NCBI RefSeq assembly: GCF_014636935.1
Contig: NZ_BMES01000001.1
Span: 971,383-1,035,382 of the forward strand
Length of the DNA: 64,000 bases
From: Alsobacter metallidurans
GTDB taxonomy: Bacteria > Pseudomonadota > Alphaproteobacteria > Rhizobiales > Beijerinckiaceae
Direction of reading: 5' to 3'
The position numbers and the translations under genes are program-made. The notes below the pieces were generated by a model, which worked only from the letters and a program-made list of their open reading frames with translations, was not told the origin of the DNA and did not search any database. Numbering within the stretch: the first letter of the stretch is position 1; the number at the start of each line of letters is the position of its first letter. Below are positions 63,616 to 64,000 of the stretch, in pieces.

Positions 63616-64000
63616 ATGACAGTCGCCGACGCTCCCGCCGCCTCTTCCGCACCCGCGCACGGCGAGGGCCCCCAGGTCTCTGATTTCAAGCTCGCCAACG
63701 GCCTCGAAGTGGTGGTGATCCCCGATCACCGCACGCCTGTGGTCACGCATATGATCTGGTACCGCAACGGCTCGGCGGATGATCCGATCGGCAAGTCCGG
63801 CATCGCGCATTTCCTCGAGCACCTGATGTTCAAGGGCACGGCCAGCCACCCGCAGGGCGAGTTCTCCAACATCGTGGCGGAGCTCGGCGGGCAGGAGAAC
63901 GCCTTCACGTCGCTGGACTACACGGCCTATTACCAGCGCGTCGCCAAGGAGCACCTCGGCGCCATGATGGAGCTCGAGGCCGATCGGATGAGCAACCTCG
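63616..64000 (+). CDS. M16 family zinc peptidase (5' part, runs off the window)
   Basis: Only the first ~128 residues are present. After a short polar N-terminus the sequence [20 protein letters not shown] leads to the inverted zinc motif in [14 protein letters not shown] (HxxEH), the mark of insulinase/PqqL-type peptidases. A serine- and alanine-rich start without a clear signal peptide suggests that an earlier start is possible, but no better codon is seen. Likely a processing protease near the envelope. Confidence 0.93.
   Translation, partial: MTVADAPAASSAPAHGEGPQVSDFKLANGLEVVVIPDHRTPVVTHMIWYRNGSADDPIGKSGIAHFLEHLMFKGTASHPQGEFSNIVAELGGQENAFTSLDYTAYYQRVAKEHLGAMMELEADRMSNL

Overview
The window is high-GC chromosomal DNA from an alphaproteobacterium, most likely of the order Hyphomicrobiales (Rhizobiales). 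The evidence is a tRNA-His of the type lacking an encoded G-1 together with a divergent histidyl-tRNA synthetase, a PdhS/PleC/DivJ-type histidine kinase, a sigma-EcfG-like stress promoter, phasins, a CIRCE-controlled groESL operon, and several families of palindromic intergenic repeats typical of this order. The genus cannot be fixed from the sequence alone. I see no prophage, insertion sequence, rRNA operon or CRISPR array.

Layout. 0-8 kb: small proteins (DUF4112, an ATP-synthase-zeta-like protein), glutathione-dependent formaldehyde dehydrogenase, several exported proteins, a BRCT-TPR fusion and a YciF-like ferritin-fold protein behind an EcfG-type promoter. 8-12.5 kb: an RTX metalloprotease, tRNA-His, and two phasins, one behind a promoter carrying PhaR-like operators. 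12.6-23 kb: a large PAS histidine kinase, a Pat-type protein acetyltransferase, an acyl-CoA dehydrogenase and an L,D-transpeptidase. 23-36 kb: a 2-hydroxyacid metabolic island with lutABC (lactate), a cytochrome c, a LysR regulator, glcDEF (glycolate) and malate synthase. Set into this island are a strongly promoted orphan peptide resembling nitrile-hydratase-like leader peptides and a soluble chemoreceptor with PilZ and Cache-like domains. 36-47 kb: DUF2076, LOG, L,D-transpeptidase, a CheZ-like protein, GNAT, a DMT exporter, groESL, a BacA/SbmA-type ABC exporter and a META-domain protein. 47-57 kb: hisZ-hisG, a HAD protein, an omega-transaminase, an orphan metal-binding domain, a TipF-like degenerate EAL protein, hisS, and a cheY plus cheZ-like pair. 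57-64 kb: maoC-like hydratase, ribF-ileS-lspA, an exported protein and the start of an M16 peptidase.

How the parts fit. GlcDEF would oxidise glycolate to glyoxylate, and malate synthase would condense this with acetyl-CoA; LutABC feeds lactate into the same central pool. Phasins, the MaoC-like hydratase and the acyl-CoA dehydrogenase suggest a cell that stores polyhydroxyalkanoate. The cheY, two CheZ-like proteins, the PilZ chemoreceptor and the TipF-like protein point to motility coupled to cyclic di-GMP. The histidine theme (hisS, its paralogue hisZ, hisG and tRNA-His) is notable because both halves of a non-canonical histidine identity system lie in one window.

The most interesting leads are the orphan leader-like peptide, the PilZ-Cache chemoreceptor, the pair of CheZ-like proteins, the BRCT-MerR-like-TPR fusion, and a structured ~160-nt non-coding stretch near 6.9 kb.
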